From: Zelopaecilomyces penicillatus
Lineage: Eukaryota > Ascomycota > Sordariomycetes > Hypocreales > Pseudodiploosporaceae
DNA length: 64,000 bases
Assembly: GCA_005765155.1 (NCBI GenBank)
Contig: VCCP01000002.1
Location: 6,324,001 to 6,388,000 of the forward strand
Direction of reading: 5' to 3'
The translations under genes and the position numbers were made by a program. The notes below the pieces were generated by a model, which was not told where the DNA came from, ran no database searches, and saw nothing but the letters and a program-made list of their open reading frames with translations. Below are positions 48,084-60,300 of this stretch, in pieces; positions within the stretch are counted from its first letter, which is position 1; each line of letters opens with the position of its first letter.

Positions 48084-48784
48084 GTTGATACTTGGGGGTT
48101 GATTCTTTGCTTTTGTGTGCATCATGGAGTATGGAGATATGTTGCATTTTGGATGATGGACTTGTATGTTGCAGTTTCCTTTTTTCTCGGAATTTTCTCT
48201 CTCTTAATAGCATTAATAGGACTGTATTTTATTAGAATTTTGTATTTGATTCTGCTCATGCAATACTGTAATGATTTGACGTTGACGTTGATGAATATTG
48301 ATGTGACCTATGCTTCCGGGTTTGATGGACACCACCAGACCACTGTAACAAAGTAAAACAAGTGAGACGCCATCGTTGTTAGTGGGCTCATAGGCCACAT
48401 GCGCTGTAGTCTCTCTCAAAGCAGCCGCCATGCTATTCCTACGCAGTTGCCGCATCAAAGGCAGATCTTCACAACATCAATACACCTCTCGGGAGTTTCC
48501 GCTTTGAGCCAACTTCGCTAACGTTGATGCCAACCGCAAGCCTGGTCGGCATGTTGCAATGCATGTCTACCTGCATCAACACCCCGGATCTGGCAAAGCA
48601 ACACCTTGAGACCCCTCAGTCGGCTAGAGTCCTGCAGAGCATCCCCCGCTTTGCTGTGCTTTGTCTCTCTAATTCCTTTCTCGAATCCCTTTCTCAATAG
48701 CAGGTGTTCATCTTTTTCTTTTGACAGACGGGATATACCAGCTCAAGGAAGACAAGACTCAATTAAGATACGATTCGATTTGTC
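48084..48784. promoter_or_regulatory. Intergenic, promoter of guanine deaminase gene
   Basis: No coding evidence; the leader just upstream of 48785 is pyrimidine-rich. Confidence 0.4.
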
Positions 48785-50167
48785 ATGGCTGAATCCAACC
48801 GTGCCAGGGTCTTTTACGGCGCCGTGGTTCACTCAGTTAGTCTGACTGAGTTGGAGATTCTGGAGAATGCCGTGCTGGCTGTGAGCTCTGATGGCTGCAT
48901 TCTTGGCCTGGAGCGCAATGTTTCCAAGGACGATCTTGAGACATCTTTAAAAACCCTCGGTGTGAGCGACTGTCCCGTCACGGAGCTCTCTCATGGGCAG
49001 TTTCTGATACCTGGTTTCGTCGACACACACAACCACGCCCCTCAATGGATGCAGCGCGGTCTCGGCCAGGGTATGCATATTCTCGACTGGCTATCTGGAA
49101 TTACGTTCCCCAATGAGTCGCGGTTTGGGGACGCAACCTATGCTAAGAAAGTGTATCCGCTTTTGGTCCAAGGCATGCTGAGGCAGGGCGTCACGACGGC
49201 CAGCTACTACAGTTCTCTCCACGGCGAGGGGACTCGCATCCTGGCTGATGTTTGCCTTGAAAAGGGGCAGAGGGCGCTGATTGGAAAATGCAACATGAAC
49301 AGAAACTCGCCCGATTATTACCAGGATGCTAGTGTTGAGGAGTCTCTCGAGGTTACACATCAGTGCATCAATCACATCAGGAGCATCGACCCAAAGGGGG
49401 AGTTTGTGCGCCCTGTACTCACTCCTCGATTTGCTATATCTTGTGAAAAAGACCTTCTGCAGGGTCTTGGAGATATTGCTTCCAAAGACCCGTCCCTGGC
49501 TATCCAGACTCATTTCAACGAAGCTCAGCAAGAAATTGATGCGACACTCTCCCTCTTTCCCGAGTTCAAGAACGAGGCCGATCTCTACGAGCACTTTGGG
49601 CTCCTGAAGCCAACCTCTATCCTCGCCCACTGCACAATCATGACACCCTACGAGACGGAACGCCTGCAGAAGCTCGACTGCGGCGTAGCTCACTGCCCAA
49701 CAGCCAACATGACCGTCGGAGGCGGCTTCATGGCTTCTCCGATCAAAGAGTTTCTTCGACGCGGCATTAAAGTTGGCCTGGGCACTGACTCTGGCGGCGG
49801 ATACTCTTCCTCCATGCTCAACGCCATGCAGCACGCACTCGTGGCATCCTTTGCTCGCGACGCTCTCTACGACAAGGACCAGAAGCAAGAAGGCGAAACG
49901 GCGACACTATCGCCCGAGGAGGTGTTTTACTTGGCGACAATGGGAGGCGCCCGAGTGGTGGGCTTTGCAGATGAAATTGGCGACTTTTCTGTCGGTAAGC
50001 ATTTTGATGCTGTAGTGGTGGATATGAGAGCAGAGAGGCGAGGTGTGAATGCACCGGTAGAGGAGCGGGACTCGACGAGGACCATGTTTGACAAGTTTAT
50101 GATGACGGGTGATGATCGAAACATTGTTGATGTTTACGTCAAGGGGAGAATTGTTCATAGCAACTAA
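48785..50167 (+). CDS. Guanine deaminase
   Basis: Single exon, 460 aa. It hydrolyses guanine to xanthine and ammonia in purine salvage/catabolism. The amidohydrolase metal-binding pair lies in PGFVDTHNHAPQ (about residue 80). Substrate residues in WMQRGLGQGMHILDWL, a third His in AIQTHFNEAQQE, the SILAHCTIM strand and the metal-binding Asp in VGLGTDSGGG (about 335) follow in the canonical order. C-terminal MGGARVVGFADEIGDFSVGKHFDAVVVD is the standard two-strand return to the small beta domain. Length matches fungal guanine deaminases. No targeting signal. Confidence 0.95.
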   Translation: MAESNRARVFYGAVVHSVSLTELEILENAVLAVSSDGCILGLERNVSKDDLETSLKTLGVSDCPVTELSHGQFLIPGFVDTHNHAPQWMQRGLGQGMHILDWLSGITFPNESRFGDATYAKKVYPLLVQGMLRQGVTTASYYSSLHGEGTRILADVCLEKGQRALIGKCNMNRNSPDYYQDASVEESLEVTHQCINHIRSIDPKGEFVRPVLTPRFAISCEKDLLQGLGDIASKDPSLAIQTHFNEAQQEIDATLSLFPEFKNEADLYEHFGLLKPTSILAHCTIMTPYETERLQKLDCGVAHCPTANMTVGGGFMASPIKEFLRRGIKVGLGTDSGGGYSSSMLNAMQHALVASFARDALYDKDQKQEGETATLSPEEVFYLATMGGARVVGFADEIGDFSVGKHFDAVVVDMRAERRGVNAPVEERDSTRTMFDKFMMTGDDRNIVDVYVKGRIVHSN

Positions 50168-50584
50168 TGGCTCGTGGACTGAATTACGTGATGTGGAAGA
50201 GCAACGAGAGATTGATTACACGATGAATTTTGGTACAAAAGCAACAATCTACCATTTCTATACTAATATTTATAATTACTACACCAGTTTCTTCATACGC
50301 AAACAAGTACCTTTTCTTATACAATTACAGCTCAGAAGATACAATGGACTGAAGGGGAAAATGAAAGTCTAGCCAGCTCTTGGGAGCCAACAATCCAGAA
50401 TCAGTGTGACTAGAGCCATCAGTATGAGTAGTAGTGGACTTAAAGACAGGCCATCATACAGCCCTATGAGCTCTCGATATTCTTTTTTGAGAACCATTGG
50501 GCCATGTGGCAACAAGAGCCATTGAAGAAAAAAATACGGCAAAGAAAAGATGACAATTTCAGTTTATTAAAGTAAGTGTAGTAC
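50168..50584. other. Convergent 3' region
   Basis: 3'UTRs of the guanine deaminase and esterase genes; AT-rich at 50210-50290. No coding evidence. Confidence 0.4.
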
Positions 50585-52338
50585 TCACTTAGTACACGAG
50601 AAGCTCTCTGCCAACGTCGGATCACCACCCTTAAAGTGGACTTTCTGGGGATACGGACACAACGGGCGGTTGAAGCGTTTTCCCTTGGCCTCGAAGCTGA
50701 CTTGTACGTTTTCAGGTTTCGTCCCGTTTTCAACCCAGGCGCGGAGTTGGTCAAAAGCGGAGCTGGGCACGGCATTGTTGCCGCCGAAGCAGTGGCCAAG
50801 GCCGGGGACTTGGTAGTGGCGGTAGAAGTCGTCGATATTGGTGGTTTCGGCGGCGACAGAGTCGTAGTATTTGTCGGTTCCTTGGTGGGGGATTAACTGG
50901 TCGAGCTAAGTCGTATAGTTGTTAGAAAAACGTGTACTAGAGGGTAATTGTTCAAGTATTGATGTGTGGTGGTTTGGAGAATGAGGGTGAATAGGGGGGG
51001 TACTTACAGAACCGTGAAAGCTTAGGAGTTTGCCGCCAGCGTCGCGAAAAGCAGATAGATCGGCATCTGTAGTGCCGATGATGGAAGAGAATTCGGAAAT
51101 AGAAGCCCGGAAGATGCGCTCTAGCTCCTTGTGCGAGAGTTTGCTTGGGTCAAAGTCTGCATTTTTCTCAACCATGAATCGGATCCATTGATTTACAAGA
51201 TATGTAGGCACACCGGTGCAAGTCCCGTTTGCGGTGCACTCAGTAAACACCAAGCCAACATTAGCCGGCTCGAAACGCAAATCAGTCCCGGGCCCAAGTC
51301 CATACCAGAGCTGTTTCCCATCGGAGCGTCGAGGACCAGCATACGTCTCGTTGACTACAGTCGCAGCTGCTTTGCTGAGTTTGATCTGCGAGGTCTTATT
51401 GGCAACGGGGTAACCGGGGCAGTCGATTGTCTGGCCGACGATGGAAAAGGGGTCAAATTTGCAAGCTTCCCAGTTGGAGACGACGCCATCGACAACGCCG
51501 TCGAGGTGGTCGCAAGCATCGGTGGCGGCTTGGGTGAGATGTTTGAACTCGCATGGGGGAGGGTAAGTGCCGAGATCGTTCATGATGACGTGTGGCCATA
51601 TCCAGGTGGCGAGTAGGGAGGGGATGTTGAGAGCTGGAGCAGAGACGACGATGCCGTCGTAGACGTCGGGGTAGCGCTGGGCGAGCATCATGCCTTGGCG
51701 GCCGCCTTGGGAGCATCCAGTCCAGTAAGAGTATTTGACAGGTTGGCCGTAAAAATCTTCGATGACAGATTTGGCGATGATGGCCTGTAGAAAGGGGTTA
51801 GCCAGGGGCTACGTGATGGAAGGTGTGTAAGTAGGGGGCTACATTGACATACCTCATCGTACAATGATCTAGACGCAAAGTTGTTCAGAGCATTTAGATT
51901 AAGATTCGCAGGACTCGTAAGCGCCCAGTCCTCAGGCTCCTTATTAACCCCCAACCCAGCATCCGTTACCACAGTCGCATACCCTTCCCCAATCGCCGCC
52001 GCCATGAGCGCCTCAGAGATGTACAACCCTCGACCGGGCGAATACCCACCACCGCCCACAGCCTGCAACCTGCCGTTCCATCCATCCATGGGCAGCCTAA
52101 CCTCAACATTGATGGTGTCGTTTAGTCCCGGGTGGGCATAAGTCACGGTGACGTTGCAGAATGTGGCATTTTGGACGGAGATGTCCGGGTGGTGGAAGCT
52201 TTGGACGGAGGGGATGTCGAGGGAGAAGTTGGAGATGATGGAGGCGGTTAGGGAGGTGATGGTGCTGCCGAAGAGGCCTGGAGGAGAGATTTTGAGGGCG
52301 GAGCAGGCGCTACTAGAAGCGAGTATGAGGTTGTCCAT
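50585..52338 (-). CDS. Tannase/feruloyl esterase-family hydrolase
   Basis: Three exons: 51853-52338, 51008-51784, 50585-50905 (527 aa, all phase 0). The nucleophile Ser is in GCSQGGRQGM (about residue 185), the Asp and His in the C-terminal part (DDFYRHYQVPGLGHC, where the adjacent Cys forms the characteristic bond bridging Ser and His loops). Cys positions and the lid region (PPPCEF, DACDHLDGVVDGVVS) match the family, which splits gallate or hydroxycinnamate esters of plant polymers. The enzyme is normally secreted, but the start MDNLILASSSACSAL has no clear signal peptide; an intron acceptor-like CACAG just upstream leaves room for an unseen 5' exon. Family call is firm, substrate is not. 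Confidence 0.85.
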
Positions 52339-53377
52339 TGTGATGCTGTGGGGGATGAAGATGAAGTTGTAGGGGTACTTGATTCAACCTGGGGTTGGAT
52401 GGAGTTTGTTATACTTATAGTTCATAAGAACCGACCTATAACAGGCGACAACAGCCATCTTACTGGCATGACTAGATCTGAAAGGGTCGAGACGAACAAA
52501 GAGTGGGACTGATGAATATGGCGGAGTTTCAATTCGGAATATATTATTTCGAACATAGTGTAGGTTTACCCACGACGAATGTGGAAGTTACAAAATAGAA
52601 GGTTGTGCATATAAGATTCATCTCCAGCGAATCAGCGGCACTCTTCTGTAAATGAAAATCCGCATCAAGACAAATTATTCAAAGATTAGCCTCGAGGGGG
52701 TAGGGATCGCGATCCTTCCCGAGTGTTGCAGCCTAGTCCTCATAGAGGTTAACGAATCCAATAGGCAGCAGAAATACGTGAATAGTGTTTTCTAATGGAT
52801 GAAACTACAACAACGTAAACCATATTGAGAGAATGGACGGGTCTAGCACACACAGACCACGTGTGAATACGAAGTCAGCATTCTCTACCTAGATCTAGGA
52901 AATCCGTAGATACGCGAGCTAAATTCCGGGCAGGTGGTGGAGTTTGGATGTATAAATGTGGATGGTACAGCTGGATGCGGTAGTTGCACGACTGGCGGGA
53001 TTGAAGGGCCAAGACCCACCAACTTTAAAAGATGGGAAGGATTTGGACGTTGGAGTAACTCGTGAGTACGGACATAAAAGGGTGCTTACATCCGAGGGGA
53101 GCGGAGTTTTGTTAGTGTTTGGTGAGATTGAGGATTGGCGGGTTATATATGACGGGTATATAAGCTAATGTGGTTGATTTGATCTCTGACTTATACACAC
53201 GAGCAGACGTGAAGATGAAGGGAAGTTAACATCACATGCGAGGCACTGTACGAGTGTACAAGAATGATTGATTACATTGCCTAATAATAGCCCATCACAC
53301 CCATCTATCCAACATACATTAATCCATGAATCATACCACCACGCTCATGCCGTCTGTGTACACACACACACACACAT
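52339..53377. other. Intergenic with one weak small frame
   Basis: Promoter side of the esterase gene. A 70-codon frame at 52956-53168 (plus; MWMVQLDAVVARLAGLKG ...) has plausible composition but no family, and its support is weak. Confidence 0.35.
53360..53376. repeat. (CA)n microsatellite
   Basis: About eight CA units directly beyond the stop codon of the minus-strand secreted-protein gene, probably in its 3'UTR. Confidence 0.8.
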
Positions 53378-53803
53378 CTACAGACAAACACCACCACAAT
53401 CCCGTCCTCCATTGAGAGGATCACACCCATCGTTAGGGGCATCGAAACATTGCAATCCCATCGGGCACTGCCTCGCACCAATTCCACCACAAGTGGGAGC
53501 CGCATCAGGAATACAGATGCCCGGTCCATCGCATGCCATACCGCAGCCGGGGACGCGAGGGTCGTCCTTGCAGGTAGTGCCCTTGGGGCACTTGACGGGT
53601 TGCAGACGGCGTCCGCCGCAGGCAGGATACTCTCGTCGAGGGACGCAGATGCCAGCGCAGACGTTGAGGTTGGTGCATTTAGGGGAGACGGGGCGGCAGA
53701 CGCTTTTTTCGGGGCAAGGAGCGATCTTGAAGCCGCAAGGGCGGCCGGCGAGGGTGAAGCTGGCGAGGCCAGCGACCATGAGGGCGAGTTGATTGACGAG
53801 CAT
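53378..53803 (-). CDS. Three-module small secreted cysteine-rich protein
   Basis: Single exon, 141 aa from MLVNQLALMVAGLASFTLAG, a clear signal peptide. The mature part carries 18 Cys in three repeats of six: modules start at PCGFK, ACGGR and TCGGI and share the order C-x(6-9)-C-P-x4-C-x(6-8)-C-x(3-8)-C-x(3-5)-C. Module 2 has KDDPRVPGC and module 3 FDAPNDGC at the same place. Nine disulfides are possible. Such proteins are candidate effectors or defence/competition proteins in hypocrealean fungi; the family is not named here with certainty. The upstream frame to 53854 opens only with a TTG, so the ATG at 53803 is used. Confidence 0.8.
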   Translation of the reverse strand: MLVNQLALMVAGLASFTLAGRPCGFKIAPCPEKSVCRPVSPKCTNLNVCAGICVPRREYPACGGRRLQPVKCPKGTTCKDDPRVPGCGMACDGPGICIPDAAPTCGGIGARQCPMGLQCFDAPNDGCDPLNGGRDCGGVCL

Positions 53804-55267
53804 TTTGTAGGTTTGTGTGGGTGATTTTGTTTTGGAGGAGGCGTTTGTGTTCAAGGATGAATGTCTTTAACTATTAAGCTTGTCTGATGAAGAAGTTTCA
53901 TCGGAACATCGGGCAGGACAGCCCAGCTTTATACTCGAGAGTGAAAGCGCACATCCCATACATACACACACACGCACTCTCTCTCTCTCATTCAATCTCA
54001 TCCCTTGCTGTCAATAGAAAAAAAAAAAAAGCAAGCCCCATCCATCTGCAAGGTTCGGATCGGCAAATATGAACGCTTCCCGGACTGGACCCATCCGTGC
54101 CCCCCTCCCCCAAGACATTACTTTCAACGCGTGTGGGCTGACGAAAAGTCTGGAATAGGTTCAGCTATGTCTCGTATTTCTGCGCTAAATAGGCCCCCAA
54201 AATACAGTATGCACATACATACACCTACATACACATACAAACAAATATTTTGACATAACAATTGGGCGTTGTGCCGTCCGAGCAAGGGGGGCACACCTGG
54301 TGACAGACAGCCTCACAGAGAGGTCAGGGTTTTGTTCACCTCTATTGACCGTACTTCGTATCTGCTCTACCAAATTAAACCATGACATTGTGGCTTTTAT
54401 CCCACGGCAGCTTATAGGACTAGGTTACTGCTGGGCTGAAATTCAGCTGAACCCCCCCCCCATGGCTTACAAGGTTGAAAAACAATGTCTTATTAGGTAG
54501 ACCGTAGTTTGTTATTCTGACAAGGGATAGTAAATGGTCCAGGGCTGTCTTAGCTCAGCCTCCAAAACGGGCATTGACATGGGTTTACGTTAAAAGAGAG
54601 TGCCTTGGGCGGGCGCGTGTGAGCGGCACATCTCCGATTAAGTTTTATTAGACAGCCGACCACCCGGTCTTTCTTACATACACCTATTGTGTTTTTCTTT
54701 ACATGATAATTAGCAAATGTCGATGGAAGGCAAAATAAAGGTGGATCGACTAATGCGGATGTTTTGAGGCGAGGTGTGATTAGACCCGTAGGTAATAAGT
54801 GTTCCTGCATAGGCACGTAAGATCAATAATACAACCCAACCTGGCATGTTTATTCTAGAAACGGGTTTTTTTTCTCAATGGAAGGAAGTGAGAGAACCTT
54901 ATTTTACGTACAAACTAGACTTTGTTTTTTGGGCAAAGGTTTAGTTTGACTTGATGCAAAGTATGAGACAGAGCGCATGTCCATTGCATAGTATATGACG
55001 TGCAGTTACTGTAACATCGACCCTTTTCGTCCTGTTACACCGAGATTGAGTGGGGTAGATGTCGCCTTACCAGGCGGCTCATCGGGGCCTAAGACTTCAA
55101 ACCTCTGTGAACCCTGAGAATCCACCCCCCTTGGAGTAAATCTCTTTCATTTACACACACACACCCCCTCGTGCCAAACGGTAGCCAGACGACACATCTT
55201 TGACAGCATCAATACATTTTCGAGAGCGTTTGACTCAAACCCATTAAACTAGCGTTAACTACTCATC
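53804..55267. other. Intergenic with AC/CT simple repeats
   Basis: 1.5 kb without a supported gene. Short CA and CT runs occur at 53960-53995, 54220-54240 and 55156-55166, with a TA-rich area near 54680-54730. Confidence 0.4.
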
Positions 55268-57215
55268 ATGACATCGATACGCAAGGCTCCCCTAGTGGCG
55301 TGTCCGTGTGGCCGTCGGTTTAAAACTACAGCGGCCGTGTCACAACACCAAGCAGACAAGAAGAGACTGGCTGGCGATTCTTCAGCTTGCGAAACACCCA
55401 AAATTCAGTTGATTGGTGCAGTTTGGCCATTAATGCCAAGTCTCGGGATCAGTCTCGGCATCGAGCTCGGCAGCAGTACCGGGATCAGCAACGGCAGCAT
55501 CGAAATATGCAGCTGGATCGGCATCAACATCAGCGTCAGCAGAAAAACTAGAAAGTCTAAAAAAACTGCCAAAATCAGCAGGCAAACGGAGATCCAAGCC
55601 GGTATTGCAAACATCAACCCCAGCGACATCGTCAGCGCTAGCCCGTGCATCAAAACCAGCAAGGTCATCAGCATCAGCATCAGCATCAGAATCACGGCCA
55701 ACAAAACCGGGACCACCAAAGACATTGACAGTGTCATCATTAACATTATCATCAGCGGCACCGCTCCCCAAACCGGCACAAACACCGACAAAAGTGACGG
55801 CGTCAGCTTCAACATCAACGCAAACAAAAATCACTGCATCATCATCATCATCATCATCAGTACTAATATCCACACAAGCAAGACAAGTAACGGCACAAGC
55901 TTCATCACCTGCAGTAACAGCTGTAAAAGGGGAGAAAAAAGACAGCACCAAGGCTGTTGCTAGTCAGGGGTGGATGTGGCGGAATGTCACCAGTCGCGAA
56001 GCCATCCATGTCATCACACATCTTGATCTTGAGCCGTCAGAAGCCCTCGTTTCGGGTTCACAAGGCTTTAGACTGATTTGCTCTTACAACTGGCTAAATT
56101 GCCGAACTGCTAGGATCCAAATCCCTGATATGCACACCTCCATCCCTGCTTCTTTACTCGAACCCGTACAGTATACGTAAGTAAATATCACAAGCCTCTA
56201 AACACTTTGAACAGGCACAGCACCTACATGGCAGGATATCCCCCTCCCTGTAACGCTCCCACCCGACCGAGGAACCTTCTTTGTGGATCAGAACTCGGCC
56301 CGCATCGCGCGCTATCCCTTGAGTCCACTCTTCCGCGCTGCAGCCTGTATGAACGAAGCCTTCCGATTCGACAATGTGGATATTGTTATCAACCGAAACA
56401 GTCTTAGAAAGCTTCTCGATTTCTGCGGGTCTGGGTCTGGGTCCGGGTCTAGGTTCAAGAGCATCAAGCAGAGCTTTCGGATGAATCTCTTCATGGTGAA
56501 GAATACCTTGGTTGTGGAGCGCTGTGAGAAGAATGCGCGCGAACTCATCAGGGGCCAGCAACAGTCGGGCTGGGGTCATAATTTTGAGCACAAGTTTACC
56601 AAGATGCCTGCTGGGGCGCAGGATAGTACGGGTCATCATCGAGTTTTGCAGTATCCGCTTGGGAATTTGCGCTGTGTGGTGTGTTTTGAAGTTGATGCGA
56701 AATATACACAAAGTCACACAGGAATGGCGGAACAGCAATCTCTAGACGCTGTCGTGGATCAAATGTCCACTCTCGATCTAACATCTCAACTAGGCACTAA
56801 CTTGACATCATCCAACCAGCGAATGCTAATGTCCCAATCCACAGCCGCAGAAATCAAGACGTCTATGAAACCAAAAGGCCCAAGTTTCTACATGCCCCAG
56901 CTCTGGTTCGGACGCACACCCTGGCTCATTATCGGGCGCCATGTTAAAGGAACATTCGATCAGGTTAGGGTCATTGACGCTGCGAGTGAGTTTGAGAATT
57001 GGGAGGCGAAGAACCAAGTGGAATTACGGAAGCTTGTAGCGATTCTTAGTCGATTCCGTGAGGCGGCTCAGAGATCCACAGGTGGCAAATGCATTGCAAT
57101 TTGTGAAAAGGGAATACAGCCGCAAGCGATACGTATTTACCAGTCAAAGGTGGATCGGAATGCGTTGCCGGATGAATTGGTCATGAAGTTCTGGGAGCCA
57201 GGTACAGAGAGCTAA
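55268..57215 (+). CDS. Fungal C2H2-like protein of unknown function, odd splice donor
   Basis: Tentative exons: 55268-55415, about 55474-56127, and 56215-57215 (600 aa if so). The N-terminus has a degenerate zinc-finger-like segment (VACPCGRRFKTT ... SQHQ). Exon 2 is Ala/Ser/Thr/Lys-rich low complexity with a Ser run from an ATC repeat, then folded sequence WRNVTSREAIHVITHLDLE and CSYNWLNCRTARIQIP. Exon 3 continues TAPTWQDIPLPV, FFVDQNSARI and ends with a conserved block (WEAKNQVELRKLVAILSRF, DELVMKFWE). This architecture is a known fungal family, often mislabelled as geranylgeranyl pyrophosphate synthetase; function unknown. Joining exons 2 and 3 in phase needs an intron that begins ATATGC, not GTATGC, so this allele may not splice normally. 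Confidence 0.6.
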
Positions 57216-57319
57216 GCGAGGCAACGTAAGAATATGCATGAGAAACATTAAACCTGTTTCTATTCATATGCTATATGACGATGAGAAAACTTTGCAAGAT
57301 CCTATCAATGTTTCAACGC

Positions 57320-60300
57320 TCATCTCCCCGTTACGACAGACCACGTCTCCGCCGTAAACGCCAGCTCCTCCCTCTGTCTCATACTTTCAGGATCCACAAG
57401 AATCTTCAAGCCCATCGAGTCCTTCCCGATATCGAAAACCCGGAATATAACATAGAGGCCGTTGGCCTGGCGACTCTCCATATTATTGGACTGAATCTGC
57501 ATCTGTAGAAAAGTCAGCTTACATATTCTCAGCAGTCTCATATTTCCATCTTCGATTTTCTGGTAGAACCAACCTTTTTGTATTGAGCTTTACTCATATA
57601 AAACGGCGTCTCGCACGTTGCTGTCGTTGTTTTGACTTCAATAAAATACTGCGGCGTAGCTCCTCCCCAGATATCATGGGAGAGGTAGCCCTTGCTGATG
57701 AGTAGATTCGTAAACACACCACTTGTATCGTTGTACATGATGTCTGCGATCTCTCTTCCTTCCCATGGATGCATGGTAGAGTAATCCGGATGGCTGGTCA
57801 CATACTTGCGCATGTTGCTTTTCCAGTTTTCCCTGGAGAAGTTTGGGAGGTCTGGGTCCAGATGGGAGAGCATCTCGAAAACCTGCACGTGCGTGTTAAA
57901 AATGTGCTTCAAAAGATGTTCGTGAAAACAAAACTCACATATAACTCGCCCGCGGCGCCGATTTTCATGTCACGCTCCAATTGGCTATTAGAATGTAGGC
58001 GATAGTTGCCCACCATGGCTGCATCCTCAGAGTCCTCTTCTGTCAGAGCGAATCGAAGGGCCGACATGTCGAAAACGCCGTGAGACGGAAACTCGGCCAA
58101 TCTAGCAACATCGACAGTCTTCCTCAATAAAGCAGTATAACTGCTCACAACTTCCTCGGCGATGACTGTCCGATAAAGTCTAGGCTCCGAGGAAGCATTT
58201 CTACTCTGCGCTGTTAAGAAGATACCATCTTCATCTATAACAGACGGAGAATCGTCTCGCAAAGAGACCGAGGACGCTGGTGTGTGCTCTACGGGGGAAT
58301 CGCTATCGCTTCGTGAACGACCATGGACCCGAGTAGTGACTGGTTGAGCCATTCCGGTGAGCGCAACAGGTATCCCTGAAACGCCCGAGGTACGATTGAC
58401 CCGGTATTCTTCAGACTCGGATTCTTGCATTTCCTCTGTTTCCTCTGCTGGCTCTGCTGGCCCTGATTCTGCTGCTGGCACTACTGCTTCTGCTGCTTCT
58501 GCCGGTGTTTCTTGCCCTGGTTCGTCGAATTCTTCAACTTCACTCATAAAGTCATCGCTAATATGGATCTGAAAGATACCGCTTTCATCCAAAATCTCGG
58601 AAATCGCATTGTTCCCTACATTGAGAACACTCTGTACCGCACTTATAGCTTCCATCGGCACATGATCTTGAATGCCCGTTGTCGGCACGGTCATCATCCA
58701 CTCACAGAGGCGGAGTGGCAACTTGCTATTAAAACAAACTTCCTGGCTCCTATGGTTCCTCGGAACGTAGAATCTCAACACAGAAGGTGATTCATCGATG
58801 TGAAGTGTTGCTGTTCCTTTCTCAACCGTTAGCAACTCACCATCTTGGTGAAGTAGAAGTTCTGCAGTGATTTTCTCCGTCTCATGCGTCTCTGAACTCT
58901 TCAAAAGGGCATAGAACTCTGCTAAATTGCCTCTGGTGATTCTTGGGCTCTTATAAGTAACGGCAATTCTGGACTAATTTAGCTTTGCTAGACCTCGGCC
59001 TATCTCAGTGACAAAACTCACCGTGACAACGCATGTGCTTTGCGCTTGATATCGCGATTAAGTGAAGATATGGGCCTCGTCAAAACAGGGTCTGCTGACG
59101 AAATCTCCCTAACAGCCGCGGACAAATATCTGCCCTCCAAGCCAGCCCAACGTATGAAGGGTCGAAAATCTCGAATCTCCTCCATACTCATGTCTAGAAA
59201 CTTGGCTATGCCCGAAAAGTCGTCGCCGAGTAACTTGCGATCCAGAAGAGCAAAGCCTTGAGAGCCATTCCGAAGTTCAACTTCGTTATTGGGGTATCTG
59301 ACTGGGAATACTGAACTCTGAAGGACTGGTTTGGGATCAAATCCAAATTCATGCCTGTCTTTTTCAAGGAATGAATTGAATGCAAGTAGAGTCTCCTTGG
59401 CCTCTTCCGGTGATAGTGTTGATGCTTCTTGAGAAGAGAGCTTTTTGTAAACCATTTCAGCTGTCATTCTCTGAACACCCAGCTTGTCGACGAAAAGGTT
59501 TTCAAGATCGCTATAGAGTTCATTCAGTACGAACATGCCTTTTATATGAGTTACACTCGACCACAAGCACTGTGTGCTCTTATGCCAGGTAATTGATTGA
59601 CTTTGCCAGCCGCAAATAAGTGCTTCGGATTCGAAGACTGTCCTGAAATTGGTGTCAAAAAGCCAATTCTTTTTTAAATCGTCTGAACGTTCTGTCACTT
59701 ACTTGCATGGACTTATGCCAACGCTTTTCAACAAAAGTTCGTTGAGACACGTGTACAGTTCACTGATCCTGTCGAAGTCAGTAGTGCCGCTAGATTTGAA
59801 GTCTCTTATTTCTGCCACAAGATTTTCCCAGGTGCAGTCCGGGATGGCCAAGCTGCGCGAGAAGAAGCTGTATAACTGGGAGCGGTCCTCATCAAATCCT
59901 GAGAACTCTTTCGAATATATCGCCTCTAGGGACGCTTTTGTTGTCATCATTGCTGGCGCTTGCCATACACAATCCTTCGGAAACACCCACTTAGCTCCTT
60001 TCCTATCGTGTTTGGGTACGAATATGGAAGGTTTCGAATTAAACAAGCGACTAGAAAATACCAAAGTGTCAGTAAAGCGAGCAGCGCAGTCGGGTTTCGA
60101 GATGTAACGGCACTCCGCAATTGACATGATCAGAGAAGGAACGGGGTGACCCAAACAGAGCGGCCCAGTCTCATCTGCTTATCTAGTGAGCTGTGAGCCA
60201 TAACCTCAAACTTACAGAACGCTTTCCTTGGAAGTACTTGAGCTTTGCAATTCACGCAGCTTGGCTTGAAGATGAATATAAAGCTCATAAAGTCTTTTTG

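Noticed and set aside
55405..55951. Minus-strand 140-173 codon hydrophobic or acidic frames
   Set aside because: Shadows of the ATC/GCA-rich low-complexity exon of the plus-strand C2H2-like gene.
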